From: Oscillospiraceae bacterium | GTDB lineage: Bacteria > Bacillota > Clostridia > Oscillospirales > Ruminococcaceae | DNA length: 31,736 bases | Assembly: GCA_900768675.1 (NCBI GenBank) | Contig: CAAGDT010000188.1 | Location: forward strand, 1-31,736 | Direction: 5' to 3' | In this document: positions 15,718 through 24,269 of the stretch, in pieces | Layout: each line of letters starts with the position of its first letter | How positions within the stretch are numbered: the first letter of the stretch is position 1 | Position numbers and translations under genes: made by a program | Notes under the pieces: generated by a model | Told to the model about the DNA's origin: nothing | The model's input: only the letters and a program-made list of their open reading frames with translations | The model's database searches: none

Positions 15718-16661
15718 ACTATATAATCTTTGATATGGAATGGAACCAGTCCTCCGCCGAGAACGTTAAAGTCCCCGAGCTTTCCCACGGTGAAATAATA
15801 CAGATAGGCTTTATGGTGCTGAATGAGCAGCTTGAAATTCTCCACAGGGAAAAGCTCAACATAAAGCCTGTATGCTACACGGTTATGAATAAGTACGTCT
15901 GTGCGCTGACGGGAATTTCTCAGAGCGATATAGACTGCGGTATTTCCTTTGATAGTGCAGTAAGGCGAATGGCGGAGTTTTTCGGCGAGGAAACGGTTAT
16001 AATTACATGGGGCGACGACGACTTACCCGTACTTAACGAAAATCTTAAGTTCCATAAAATTTCCGATATAAAGCTGCCGCCCCACTACAATCTCCAGCGT
16101 ATTTTCAGTATGCAGACAGGCTCGGGAGCAAGACAAACCGGGCTTAAGACTGCAATTGAGCACTTCAATATAGAAATCGACATACAGGCTCACGACGCCC
16201 TCAACGACGCATATATGACCGTACTTGTGGCACGCTGTCTTGACATTAAAAAGGGAATTTCCGAATACAATGATTATAAATTCCCGAGTAAGGATAAATC
16301 CTCTCAGCAGCCCTGGCGCAGCGAACAGCCGCTTTCAAGCGATGCTTTTCCTTATACGGGAAATGCAGACGGCATGGGAGCTTTCTGCGGAAAAATACCT
16401 GTCCTCTGCCCTGTATGCAGCAGCGAGGCTGAGCGGGAGGCTATCTGCCGCCACGGTAAAAGCTCCTTTATTTCAGCAGCCTCCTGCCCCGAACACGGCC
16501 GCTTTTTCCTGCGGTATGTACTTACAAACGGTATAATTACACTTTCCTGCTACAAAGAAACGGGAGACTTTGAACGGATTTACAGGAACAGACTGCGGCA
16601 AAGAGAAAAAAGGCTCAGATATAAGGAAATCTACAAGAAAAGCAAAACGGAGAAGCGTTAA
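15714..16661 (+). CDS. DEDDh-type 3'-5' exonuclease with C-terminal Cys cluster
   Basis: The product is 315 aa. The exonuclease domain (about 1-190) has FDMEWN with Asp7 and Glu9, a middle motif around FFGEETVIITWGDDD, and AHDALNDA with His160 and Asp165, the DEDDh catalytic set of the KapD/epsilon/RNase T fold. The C-terminal quarter (about 228-270) adds a cysteine-rich unit: CPVC, a CRHG, then SCPEHG, which looks able to bind zinc. I do not know a named family with this architecture. The ATG overlaps the gltA stop codon, so translation is coupled. It probably trims RNA or DNA ends; the substrate is unknown. Confidence 0.82.
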   Translation: MNYIIFDMEWNQSSAENVKVPELSHGEIIQIGFMVLNEQLEILHREKLNIKPVCYTVMNKYVCALTGISQSDIDCGISFDSAVRRMAEFFGEETVIITWGDDDLPVLNENLKFHKISDIKLPPHYNLQRIFSMQTGSGARQTGLKTAIEHFNIEIDIQAHDALNDAYMTVLVARCLDIKKGISEYNDYKFPSKDKSSQQPWRSEQPLSSDAFPYTGNADGMGAFCGKIPVLCPVCSSEAEREAICRHGKSSFISAASCPEHGRFFLRYVLTNGIITLSCYKETGDFERIYRNRLRQREKRLRYKEIYKKSKTEKR

Positions 16662-16668
16662 GCACGTT

Positions 16669-17550
16669 ATGAAAATAAAAGAAACGGCGATGAGCATATA
16701 TAAATGCATAAATCAGATTACAAGACGGTTTCAACGGGATAATATAAAGGAATATTCCGCTTATTCCGCCCTGTTTATCGTGCTTTCCTTTATCCCCTTT
16801 CTTACTATTATGCTTACCGTAATAAAGAACGTGGATTTTCTTACCCAGCCCGAATTTTACGATTTTGAGATAATCTCAAAGGACGTTTCTGTTTTCCTTA
16901 AGCAGCTTCTTGCAGAAATAAACGAGAAATCCAACGGCGCAATCCTTTCAATCACAACAATAGTTGCGCTCTGGTCAGCGGCAAGAGGACTTATAGGCAT
17001 AATCAACGGTCTTAACCGTATTCATCACGAAAAGGAAACAAGAGGCTTTATAAGGCTGAGAATTTCTGCGGTTTTCTATATGGTTATTCTTATTGCAGTA
17101 ATGCTGATAACTCTTGCTCTGCTGGTTTTCGGCGCATCTATCCTTGAACGGCTTACCGCTGCCTTTCCCTATCTTGAGGGAATAAATGGCACAGCCTTTT
17201 CCCTGCGCTGGATAATCGGCTTCGGAATACTTGTGCTGTTCTTTCTGCTGATTTATACAGCTTTGCCTATTGACAAGGGAAAGCCCTTCACAAAGCTTCC
17301 CGGAGCGGTTTTCAGTGCCCTTGGCTGGCTTATCTTCTCTGCGCTTTATTCCTTCTATATCGACAATTTTGCAAACTACTCCTATATTTACGGAAGTCTT
17401 ACGGTAATAGTTCTGCTTATTCTCTGGCTTTATGTGTGTATGTACATTCTCTTTCTTGGAGAGGAGCTTAACGTAATGCTCAGGGACGGATATTTAAAAC
17501 GACTTGCCGGATATGCAGTAATGCCCTTAAAAAAGGAAAAGAAAAAATGA
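16669..17550 (+). CDS. YihY/BrkB family inner-membrane protein
   Basis: The product is 293 aa from the ATG at 16669. About six hydrophobic segments are visible, for example SALFIVLSFIPFLTIMLTVI, AVFYMVILIAVMLITLALLV, IIGFGILVLFFLLIYTALP and YGSLTVIVLLILWLYVCMYI. The motifs EYSAYSALFIVLSFIPFL and ILFLGEELN are typical of the YihY/BrkB family, earlier misnamed ribonuclease BN; the molecular role is unsettled. Start alternatives are ATG 16690 and longer in-frame starts inside the exonuclease gene; 16669 lies eight bases after that gene. Its stop overlaps the rlmN start (ATGA). Confidence 0.88.
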   Translation: MKIKETAMSIYKCINQITRRFQRDNIKEYSAYSALFIVLSFIPFLTIMLTVIKNVDFLTQPEFYDFEIISKDVSVFLKQLLAEINEKSNGAILSITTIVALWSAARGLIGIINGLNRIHHEKETRGFIRLRISAVFYMVILIAVMLITLALLVFGASILERLTAAFPYLEGINGTAFSLRWIIGFGILVLFFLLIYTALPIDKGKPFTKLPGAVFSALGWLIFSALYSFYIDNFANYSYIYGSLTVIVLLILWLYVCMYILFLGEELNVMLRDGYLKRLAGYAVMPLKKEKKK

Positions 17551-18563
17551 CGGATATATATAATCTCAGCCCCGAAAAGCTTCGGAATTATCTTGAAGAA
17601 ATCGGCGAAAAGCCCTCGAAGGCGGATATAATCCTTCCCTGCCTTTACAAAGACTTCGGAAAGCTTTCGGAGCTGCCGCTGAAACAGTCTCTAATAGACA
17701 GACTTAAAGCCGATTTTTTTGCAGGAGGTCTTACCTGCGAGAAAAAGCTGGAAAGCGATACTGCTGACAAGTATCTTTTTAAGCTTTCCGACGGAAACTT
17801 CGTAGAAACCGTGCTTATGAAGCACGAATACGGCTGCAATATCTGCGTTTCAACCCAGGTTGGCTGCAATATGGGCTGTGCCTTCTGCCGAAGCGGAAGG
17901 CTAAAGAAGGTAAGAAATCTTACTGCCGCTGAGATTACAGAGCAGATGATTTATGTTATTAAAGAAAGCGGTGCAGAGATTTCGGGAATTGCCGTTATGG
18001 GTATAGGCGAGCCTCTCGACAACTACGAGGCTGTTCTTGATTTCATTGAAACCGCTATGTATCAGAAGGGCTTTGATATAGGTCCACGGCATATAACCCT
18101 TTCAACCTGCGGAATTGTTCCGAAAATCTACGCCCTTTCCGAAGGCAGTTATCCCATTAATCTTGCAGTAAGCCTTCACGCTCCCAATAATGAGCTGAGA
18201 AACAAGCTTATGCCAATAAACAAAAAATATCCGCTGTCAGAGCTTATGCCCGCCGTAAAGCATTACTCGGAAGCCAAAAACCGCAGAATTACCCTTGAAT
18301 ATGTAATGCTTAAAGGTGTAAACGACAGCACTGAGCAAGCAAAGCAGCTTTCAGAGCTAATCGGCGACAGCAGGTGCTACGTCAATATAATAAGATATAA
18401 CGGGAGCGAGAACGATTGCTTTAAATGCAGCGATTTTGATACAATTATGAGGTTTTACGATGTTCTCAAGAAGAATAAGATAGGCGTAACAATGCGCCGT
18501 GAGCTTGGTGCGTCGGTGAATGCCGCCTGCGGACAGCTTCGGGCGGATTACAATAAAGGATGA
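17547..18563 (+). CDS. rlmN: 23S rRNA (adenine2503-C2)-methyltransferase RlmN
   Basis: The product is 338 aa. The radical SAM cluster is CNMGCAFC (Cys107, Cys111, Cys114). Cys100, seven residues before it (CVSTQVGC), and Cys328 in NAACGQL match the two extra cysteines that carry the methyl transfer. MGIGEPLDNY is the SAM-binding GEP motif. RlmN methylates A2503 of 23S rRNA and A37 of some tRNAs. The usual GxDIDAACGQL is here GASVNAACGQL, a modest departure, so a diverged paralog is possible. The start overlaps the YihY gene. Confidence 0.88.
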   Translation: MTDIYNLSPEKLRNYLEEIGEKPSKADIILPCLYKDFGKLSELPLKQSLIDRLKADFFAGGLTCEKKLESDTADKYLFKLSDGNFVETVLMKHEYGCNICVSTQVGCNMGCAFCRSGRLKKVRNLTAAEITEQMIYVIKESGAEISGIAVMGIGEPLDNYEAVLDFIETAMYQKGFDIGPRHITLSTCGIVPKIYALSEGSYPINLAVSLHAPNNELRNKLMPINKKYPLSELMPAVKHYSEAKNRRITLEYVMLKGVNDSTEQAKQLSELIGDSRCYVNIIRYNGSENDCFKCSDFDTIMRFYDVLKKNKIGVTMRRELGASVNAACGQLRADYNKG

Positions 18564-18589
18564 TTCAGTAAACCGAAAGGAAAACAGAT

Positions 18590-19948
18590 ATGAATATAAT
18601 TATTGTTGGCTGCGGCAAGGTAGGACAGGCGCTTGCGGAACAGCTTAACGAAGCGGGAAATAATCTTACCGTAATCGACCTTGAAGCGGTTAAGGTGAAC
18701 TCAATCGCCTCACGCTTAGATGTTATGGGGGTTGTAGGAAACGGCGCAACCCACGCTATTCAGCAGGAAGCAGGAATAAAAAATGCCGACCTTCTTATTG
18801 CAGTAACAGGCTCGGACGAGCTTAATCTGCTTTGCTGTCTGATTGCGAAAAAGGCAGGTAACTGCCAGACGATAGCCCGTGTCAGAAACCCCGAGTACAG
18901 CCTTGAAGCTCCATATTTAAAGGAAGAACTGGGACTTGCCATGGTTATAAATCCCGAGCAGGCGGCTGCGGCTGAGATTGCAAGAGTGCTGCGCTTTCCT
19001 TCCGCTATCAAGATTGATACCTTCGCAAAGGGTAAGGTTGAGCTTTTAAAATTCAAGCTACCCGAGGACAGCCCTCTTGTTAACTGCACCGTAAAGGAAA
19101 TCACCACAAAGCTTCACTGTGACGTACTTGTCTGCACAATCGAGCGTGACGACGACGCTTACATAGCAAACGGCGATTTTGCCTTCAAGGAGAAGGATGT
19201 TATTTCGATAATCGCTTCCCCGAAAAACGCCGCAAACTTCTTCCGCAGAATTAACTACAAGACAAACTCGGTAAGGGACGTTATGGTTGTTGGCGGTGGA
19301 GAAATTACCCATTATCTCTGCACAATTCTCGCCCGCTCGGGAATTGCAGTAAAAATCATTGAAAAAGACCCGAAGCGCTGTGAGGAGCTTTGCACAACCC
19401 TGGGCGATGATGTTACTGTTATAAACGGCGACGCCGCCGACCAGGAAATTCTGCTGGAAGAAGGACTTGAAAATGCAGGTGCTTTTGTTGCACTTACGAA
19501 CCTTGACGAGGAAAATATCCTGCTTTCACTTTTTGCAAAAAGCAAGAACAAGGGCAAGCTTGTAACAAAAATAAACCGTATCGACTTCGGCGACGTTATA
19601 AAGCACCTTGAACTTGACTCCATAATTTATCCAAAAAATATCACCTCTGAAACAATTACCCGCTATGTCCGTGCTATGAAAAACACTATAGGCATAAATG
19701 TTGAAACCCTTTACAACATTATCAAGGGCAAAATCGAGGCTGCGGAGTTCATTATCCGTGAGTCCTCGCCGATTGTTGGCGTTCCCCTTTCGGAGCTTAA
19801 ATTCAAGCCCGGCGTTCTTGTAGCTTCCATAATGCGGGAGGGCAAGGTTATAATCCCCAGAGGCTATGATAAGATTCAGCAGGGCGACGCAGTTGTTATT
19901 GTCACGAACCACTTAGCTCTGCACGACATAACCGATATACTTAAATAA
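18590..19948 (+). CDS. trkA: Trk potassium uptake regulatory subunit TrkA
   Basis: At 452 aa this has the double-unit TrkA length: two RCK halves. The first NAD-binding fold starts IIIVGCGKVGQ (residues 3-13) and is followed by a C-terminal RCK subdomain. The second starts VMVVGGGEITH (about 230-240), with its own subdomain ending in GDAVVIVTNH. The protein sits on the cytoplasmic side of TrkH, binds NAD(H) or ATP, and gates potassium uptake. GAAAGGAAAACAG precedes the ATG. trkH follows after 10 bases. Confidence 0.95.
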   Translation: MNIIIVGCGKVGQALAEQLNEAGNNLTVIDLEAVKVNSIASRLDVMGVVGNGATHAIQQEAGIKNADLLIAVTGSDELNLLCCLIAKKAGNCQTIARVRNPEYSLEAPYLKEELGLAMVINPEQAAAAEIARVLRFPSAIKIDTFAKGKVELLKFKLPEDSPLVNCTVKEITTKLHCDVLVCTIERDDDAYIANGDFAFKEKDVISIIASPKNAANFFRRINYKTNSVRDVMVVGGGEITHYLCTILARSGIAVKIIEKDPKRCEELCTTLGDDVTVINGDAADQEILLEEGLENAGAFVALTNLDEENILLSLFAKSKNKGKLVTKINRIDFGDVIKHLELDSIIYPKNITSETITRYVRAMKNTIGINVETLYNIIKGKIEAAEFIIRESSPIVGVPLSELKFKPGVLVASIMREGKVIIPRGYDKIQQGDAVVIVTNHLALHDITDILK

Positions 19949-19958
19949 GAGGCTTTCA

Positions 19959-21392
19959 ATGAACTATAAAATGATAATCTACATTCTCGGATGGATTCTT
20001 ATTTTTCTGGGAATTTTTATGGCAGTTCCTGCTGTTACCGCTATTATCTACGGCGAAAGCGCCCTGTGGGTTTTCCTTGGAATTGCGGCATTCTGCGCTG
20101 TTGCAGGAAAGCTTATAACGCTTAAAAAGCCGAAAAACAGCACTCTTTATTCAAGAGAGGGTTTTATAATAGTTTCGCTTAGTTGGATAGTGCTCAGCGT
20201 ATTCGGCGCTCTTCCCTTCTTTATTTCGGGTGCTATTCCCTCCTTTATAAATGCGGTTTTCGAGTCTGTTTCGGGCTTTACAACAACAGGCGCCAGCATA
20301 CTTTCCGAGGTAGAAAGCCTGCCCAAATCAATTCTTATGTGGCGCAGCTTTACCCACTGGGTAGGCGGCATGGGCGTTCTTGTGTTTATTATGGCGTTTC
20401 TCCCTCTTTCGGGCGGTCAGAATATGCACATAATGAAAGCGGAAAGCCCGGGACCATCTGTAAGCAAGCTTGTGCCAAGAGTTAAAACAACTGCGCTTCT
20501 CCTTTACGCTATATATTTTGCTCTTACGCTTGCTGAATTTATTATGCTTATGGCAGGCGGCATGAACGCCTTTGATTCCCTTAATACAGCCTTTGCAACC
20601 GCAGGAACAGGCGGCTTCGGCGTTAAAAACGACAGCCTGGGCAGCTACTCTCCCTATATTCAGATAGTAGTCACCGTGTTTATGCTGCTGTTCTCAATAA
20701 ATTTCAACTCCTACTTTTTCCTTATGCGTGGAAAACTCCGTGAAGCGTTCACTACTGAGGTAAAGACTTTTCTTATAATAGTATTTGCAGCAATCACCAC
20801 AATTTCAATAAATATTTCGGGTATGTTTGCAACAGTCGAAGAGGCTGTTCGCCACTCAGCCTTCACCGTAGCCTCGGTTATCTCAACGACAGGCTTCTCA
20901 ACCGCAGATTTCAACCTCTGGCCTGAGCTTTCAAGAGCAATTCTTGTTATGCTTATGTTTGTAGGTGCATGTGCAGGAAGCACAGGCGGCGGAATTAAGG
21001 TTTCAAGAATACTTATCCTTTTCAAGAGCATGGCGAAAGAGCTGGGCTGTATGATTCACCCCAAGCAGGTGAAGAAGGTAAAAATCGACTCACACCGTAT
21101 TGAGCATGATGTTGTACGCTCGGTTAACGTTTATATGGTCTGCTATATGCTAATCTTTATGCTGTCAATCCTGCTTGTATCCTTTGATAATCACGACCTG
21201 ATAACAAGCTTTACAGCTGTTACCGCTACGATTAACAACATAGGACCGGGACTTGAGCTTGTGGGACCTACCTCGAATTTCAGCTTCTTCTCCGACCCTG
21301 TTAAAATTGTTCTTATTTTTGATATGCTTGCAGGCAGACTTGAATTATTCCCGATGCTTCTGCTGTTCACGCCTACTACATGGAAAAAGTAA
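19959..21392 (+). CDS. trkH: Trk potassium uptake channel subunit TrkH
   Basis: The product is 477 aa, a standard TrkH/KtrB length, with about ten membrane segments. The four pore-loop selectivity signatures can be seen in order: TTTGAS, ATAGTGGFG, STTGFSTAD and NNIGPG, each with the key glycine. THWVGGMG follows the first pore loop. The protein forms the membrane channel for potassium, working with TrkA encoded 10 bases upstream. Confidence 0.95.
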   Translation: MNYKMIIYILGWILIFLGIFMAVPAVTAIIYGESALWVFLGIAAFCAVAGKLITLKKPKNSTLYSREGFIIVSLSWIVLSVFGALPFFISGAIPSFINAVFESVSGFTTTGASILSEVESLPKSILMWRSFTHWVGGMGVLVFIMAFLPLSGGQNMHIMKAESPGPSVSKLVPRVKTTALLLYAIYFALTLAEFIMLMAGGMNAFDSLNTAFATAGTGGFGVKNDSLGSYSPYIQIVVTVFMLLFSINFNSYFFLMRGKLREAFTTEVKTFLIIVFAAITTISINISGMFATVEEAVRHSAFTVASVISTTGFSTADFNLWPELSRAILVMLMFVGACAGSTGGGIKVSRILILFKSMAKELGCMIHPKQVKKVKIDSHRIEHDVVRSVNVYMVCYMLIFMLSILLVSFDNHDLITSFTAVTATINNIGPGLELVGPTSNFSFFSDPVKIVLIFDMLAGRLELFPMLLLFTPTTWKK

Positions 21393-21409
21393 TGTGAAAG
21401 GAAATAAAA

Positions 21410-22366
21410 ATGGAACTGCCATACGAGCTTAAGCAGATTATTGAGAATGAGGCGCAGAAAATTAAGACCTCCTCCCTTTCAGCAGCTGCCGAAGCAATTT
21501 CTGAAAAATACCGCAGAGAAAAGGGCGACGGGTCAAGAATTGTAACAGATAAAACAGAAACCGCCGCATACTCCGCTGTAAGAATGCCCGCAACCTTCGG
21601 CGCAGTCAGCGCGGCTCTTTCCTATGCAAAGGAATGCGCTGGTATTGAAATAACTTCTCTTATAGATGCAGGCGCAGGTACTGGCGCTGCCGCATGGGCA
21701 TTTGCAGAGGTTTTTGACAAGGCGGAAAGGGTTATCTGCCTTGAAAGAGAGGCTTCTATGTCTTCCTTTGGCAGGTATCTTATGGAGGAGGGCGGATTTC
21801 CTGCGGAATATTTATGGAAAGAATTTGATATTGCATCAGATGAGATAACCGATAAGGCAGACCTTGTGACTGCTTCATATATGCTTAACGAGCTTAATGA
21901 AAAAAGCCGCATCAGAGCTGTTGAAAAGCTCTGGAACGGGGCTGAAAAAATGCTGCTTATTGTTGAACCGGGAACAATGGCTGGCTATCGTAATATAATT
22001 GCGGCACGGGACTTTCTGATTTCTGTGGGCGCAAGAATTGCAGCTCCCTGCCCTGCCAATAGCACTTGCCCACTGCCCGAAAACGATTGGTGTCACTTTA
22101 CGGTGCGAGTTCCGAGAACAAGGCTGCATAAATCCCTTAAGGGCGGAGATGTACCATACGAAGACGAAAAATTCTGCTATATAGCAGCTGTACGGGGAGA
22201 AGCAAAGCCCTGCAAAAACAGAATACTACGCCACCCGAAAATAGAAAGCGGGAAAATAACCCTCAGACTTTGCAGCGGCGGAAATATTACAGAACAAATC
22301 GTCACAAAAAAGAGCGGCGATTCATTCAAGAAAGCAAGAAAAGCAGATTGCGGCGATAGTTTCTGA
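21410..22366 (+). CDS. Rsm22-type small-subunit ribosomal methyltransferase-like protein
   Basis: The product is 318 aa. The SAM-binding motif IDAGAGTGAA (about residues 85-94) is followed by an acidic strand (VICLERE). Family blocks of Rsm22/METTL17 are visible: RMPATFGAV, SYMLNEL, IVEPGTMAGYRNI, and the cysteine set CPANSTCPLPENDWCHF. A further Cys lies in LRLCSGG near the end. In the mitochondrial relative these cysteines hold an iron-sulfur cluster and the protein assists small-subunit assembly. The bacterial members are little studied, so catalytic activity is uncertain. It follows trkH by 17 bases with AAAGGAAA upstream, and is likely co-transcribed. Confidence 0.85.
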   Translation: MELPYELKQIIENEAQKIKTSSLSAAAEAISEKYRREKGDGSRIVTDKTETAAYSAVRMPATFGAVSAALSYAKECAGIEITSLIDAGAGTGAAAWAFAEVFDKAERVICLEREASMSSFGRYLMEEGGFPAEYLWKEFDIASDEITDKADLVTASYMLNELNEKSRIRAVEKLWNGAEKMLLIVEPGTMAGYRNIIAARDFLISVGARIAAPCPANSTCPLPENDWCHFTVRVPRTRLHKSLKGGDVPYEDEKFCYIAAVRGEAKPCKNRILRHPKIESGKITLRLCSGGNITEQIVTKKSGDSFKKARKADCGDSF

Positions 22367-22376
22367 AAATTTGCAT

Positions 22377-22401
22377 AAAAAAAGTCCCCCAATATGGGGG
22401 A
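22377..22401 (-). terminator. Terminator of rnpB
   Basis: On the minus strand TCCCCC and GGGGGA (22401-22396 and 22390-22385) form a stem with a 5-base loop, followed by C and seven T (22383-22377). It lies about 100 bases after the end of rnpB. The stretch 22402-22499 between them shows no gene. Confidence 0.75.
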
Positions 22402-22499
22402 AGAGGAAAATGAATATAACAACTTGGATATATAAACAAATGCGCTTGGCACTGTTTATCGGATATATAAACTGCCGCAATTGCGTTCAGTGAAATTTC

Positions 22500-22858
22500 G
22501 TGAAAACTAAATCGATAAGCCGAGTTTTGTCGTTGGGTGAACATCTATCTAATTCTGCCGTCGCCGACAGACTTGTCTTGCTTTCGCAATGTAGCCGCCT
22601 TAATCGAAGTGCGCCGAGCAGACGCATTATTCTCCGAACCAATCGGCGTTGCATCGGATAGGGTTTACATGGCGGCGGCATCTCTGCCGCCCCGGTGAGC
22701 TCTTACCTCGCCTTTCCACCCTTACCTGTAAAACAGGCGGTATATCTCTGTTGCACTTGCCCTAAGGTCGCCCTCGGCTGCCGTTAACAGCTATCCTGCT
22801 CTGTGATGCTCGGACTTTCCTCAGAAATTTCTTCCCGCGTCCACCTGATTTAGTTTAC
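22500..22858 (-). ncRNA. rnpB: RNase P RNA (class A)
   Basis: The minus strand has the conserved 5' core GAGGAAAGTCCGAGC followed by AGAGCAGG, the middle GCAAGTGCAACAGAGA, the GGTAAGGGTGGAAAGG segment, and the 3' core ACAAAACTCGGCTTAT. Both ends pair as helix P1: AAACTAAATC (22856-22847) with GATTTAGTTT (22513-22504). The length is about 358 bases. This RNA is the catalytic part of RNase P, which cuts the 5' leaders of tRNA precursors. Ends are taken from P1 and may be off by a few bases. The region holds no protein gene. Confidence 0.95.
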
Positions 22859-22865
22859 AAATAGT

Positions 22866-22894
22866 ATAATATCACACATCAAAGTAATTGTCAA
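22866..22894 (-). promoter_or_regulatory. Promoter of rnpB
   Basis: On the minus strand TTGACA (22894-22889) and TATTAT (22871-22866) are 17 bases apart. Transcription would begin about 22859, at the P1 helix. Confidence 0.8.
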
Positions 22895-22941
22895 TACATT
22901 TTTGAGATTTTACGGGAAATATTAACAATTTGTTTTAACAG

Positions 22942-22971
22942 TTGCCATAATACCCCACAATATGATATAAT
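22942..22971 (+). promoter_or_regulatory. Promoter for the DUF3810-type gene
   Basis: TTGCCA (22942-22947) and TATAAT (22966-22971) are 18 bases apart. The palindrome at 22989-23006 begins 18 bases after the -10 box. Confidence 0.7.
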
Positions 22972-22988
22972 AAAAGAAAAATCGACGT

Positions 22989-23006
22989 ATTCCGACAGGT
23001 CGGAAT
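22989..23006. promoter_or_regulatory. Perfect 18-base palindrome, possible operator
   Basis: ATTCCGAC-AG-GTCGGAAT is two 8-base arms around two bases, placed between the promoter and the ribosome binding site. Position and symmetry fit a repressor site. A small mRNA hairpin is the alternative. No regulator gene is next to it. Confidence 0.5.
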
Positions 23007-23025
23007 GAAAGGAAATATATCGAAA

Positions 23026-24165
23026 ATGCAAGAAAAAAACAAAAAAAGCGCCGCCCTCAGAATAGGAAATATTTTACTCCCTGTAAAAAAACGGTTGATA
23101 GTCTCCCTGATATTTATTCTTCTCGGGGCAGGCGGACTTATCGCCGCAAGGTACCTTTCCGGTTTTGCCGACTTCTACGGTTTTTCGATTTATCCTGTTA
23201 TTGTGAATATTTTCGGAAGAATCAGCGATATTTTTCCATTTTCTCTTGGTGAAATAATCGTTATTGCAGCAGTACTTATCCTGCTGGCAGGAATAGTTTA
23301 TTTTATAGTACAGCTTATCCGCAGAAAGGGCAGGAGAAAACGCTTTCTTTTCTCATCTGCCGCTACCCTGCTTACTGCTCTTTCAACAGTACTGTTCATT
23401 TTTACATACAGCTGCGGAATAAACTACCAGCGCAAGCCCTTTTCCGCTTTCTCGGGACTTACCGTTGAGAAATACTCTAAGGAGCAGGTCTGCGAGGTAC
23501 TGCTGTATGTAATCGGCGAGGTAAACCGTCTGTCGGAGGAGGTGGAGCTTGATGAAAACGGACTTTGCATTGTTCCGGATGATATTACAAAGCGAACCGC
23601 CGCAGCTATGAATAAGCTTTCAGAAAGCTACCCTGCACTAAAATCATATTACCCCGACGCAAAGCCGGTTATGCTTTCAGAGCTTATGTGTTACGGTCAG
23701 ATTGTTGGAATTTTCTCTTCATTTTCAATGGAGGCAAACTTCAACACTATGGACACAACGGAAAATATGGGGCATACGATTTGCCACGAGCTTTCCCACA
23801 TGTCAGGCTTTATGCGTGAGGACGAGGCTAACTTTATTTCTTATCTTGCCTGCCGTGACAGCGGGGATACATACCTTGCATACAGCGGAAGCTTTGCAGC
23901 AATGATATATCTTCTTAACGCTTATTATCCGGAGGCAAGCCGTGAGGAATATGCTTTCGTTTATTCTCTTATTCCTGAATGTGCAAGAATACAAAATCAG
24001 GAGAGAGCGGTTTTCTGGGATAAATACGATACTGACTTCGGAGAAGCTGCTGAGGCTATCAATGACGTTTACCTTAAAATAAACGACCAGACAGACGGAA
24101 CAAAAAGCTACGGCAGAGTTGTGGACCTGCTGATTGCTGATTATTATAAAAATATAAAGAATTAA
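23026..24165 (+). CDS. DUF3810-type membrane metalloprotein
   Basis: The product is 379 aa. Three hydrophobic segments lie in the first 130 residues (LIVSLIFILLGAGGLIAARY, EIIVIAAVLILLAGIVYFIV, LLTALSTVLFIFTYSCG). The rest, probably outside the membrane, contains HELSH (254-258) followed by Glu267 in EDEANFISY, a zinc-metallopeptidase pattern (HExxH plus a downstream Glu). NYQRKPFS and the HExxH region match the DUF3810 family as I know it. The substrate is unknown; proteolytic activity is inferred only from the motif. The ATG at 23026 is chosen because AAAGGAA (23007-23013) lies upstream; ATG 23005 lies inside the palindrome and has a poor site. Confidence 0.85.
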   Translation: MQEKNKKSAALRIGNILLPVKKRLIVSLIFILLGAGGLIAARYLSGFADFYGFSIYPVIVNIFGRISDIFPFSLGEIIVIAAVLILLAGIVYFIVQLIRRKGRRKRFLFSSAATLLTALSTVLFIFTYSCGINYQRKPFSAFSGLTVEKYSKEQVCEVLLYVIGEVNRLSEEVELDENGLCIVPDDITKRTAAAMNKLSESYPALKSYYPDAKPVMLSELMCYGQIVGIFSSFSMEANFNTMDTTENMGHTICHELSHMSGFMREDEANFISYLACRDSGDTYLAYSGSFAAMIYLLNAYYPEASREEYAFVYSLIPECARIQNQERAVFWDKYDTDFGEAAEAINDVYLKINDQTDGTKSYGRVVDLLIADYYKNIKN

Positions 24166-24207
24166 GAGCATTTGCAATATACTGCACAAAATTTTTTGAA
24201 TTATGTG

Positions 24208-24236
24208 TTTACAAATGTCGAAAAATATAGTATAAT
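24208..24236 (+). promoter_or_regulatory. Promoter for the SH3 protein gene
   Basis: TTTACA (24208-24213) and TATAAT (24231-24236) are 17 bases apart. The ATG is 33 bases downstream. Confidence 0.75.
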
Positions 24237-24269
24237 AGTTAAAGAACTTGTAATGCGAAAGGACTGGTA

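Noticed and set aside
22500..22858. Gene-free structured region considered as tmRNA or a riboswitch
   Set aside because: The conserved core segments and the pairing of its ends fit RNase P RNA, and no tag-coding frame is present.
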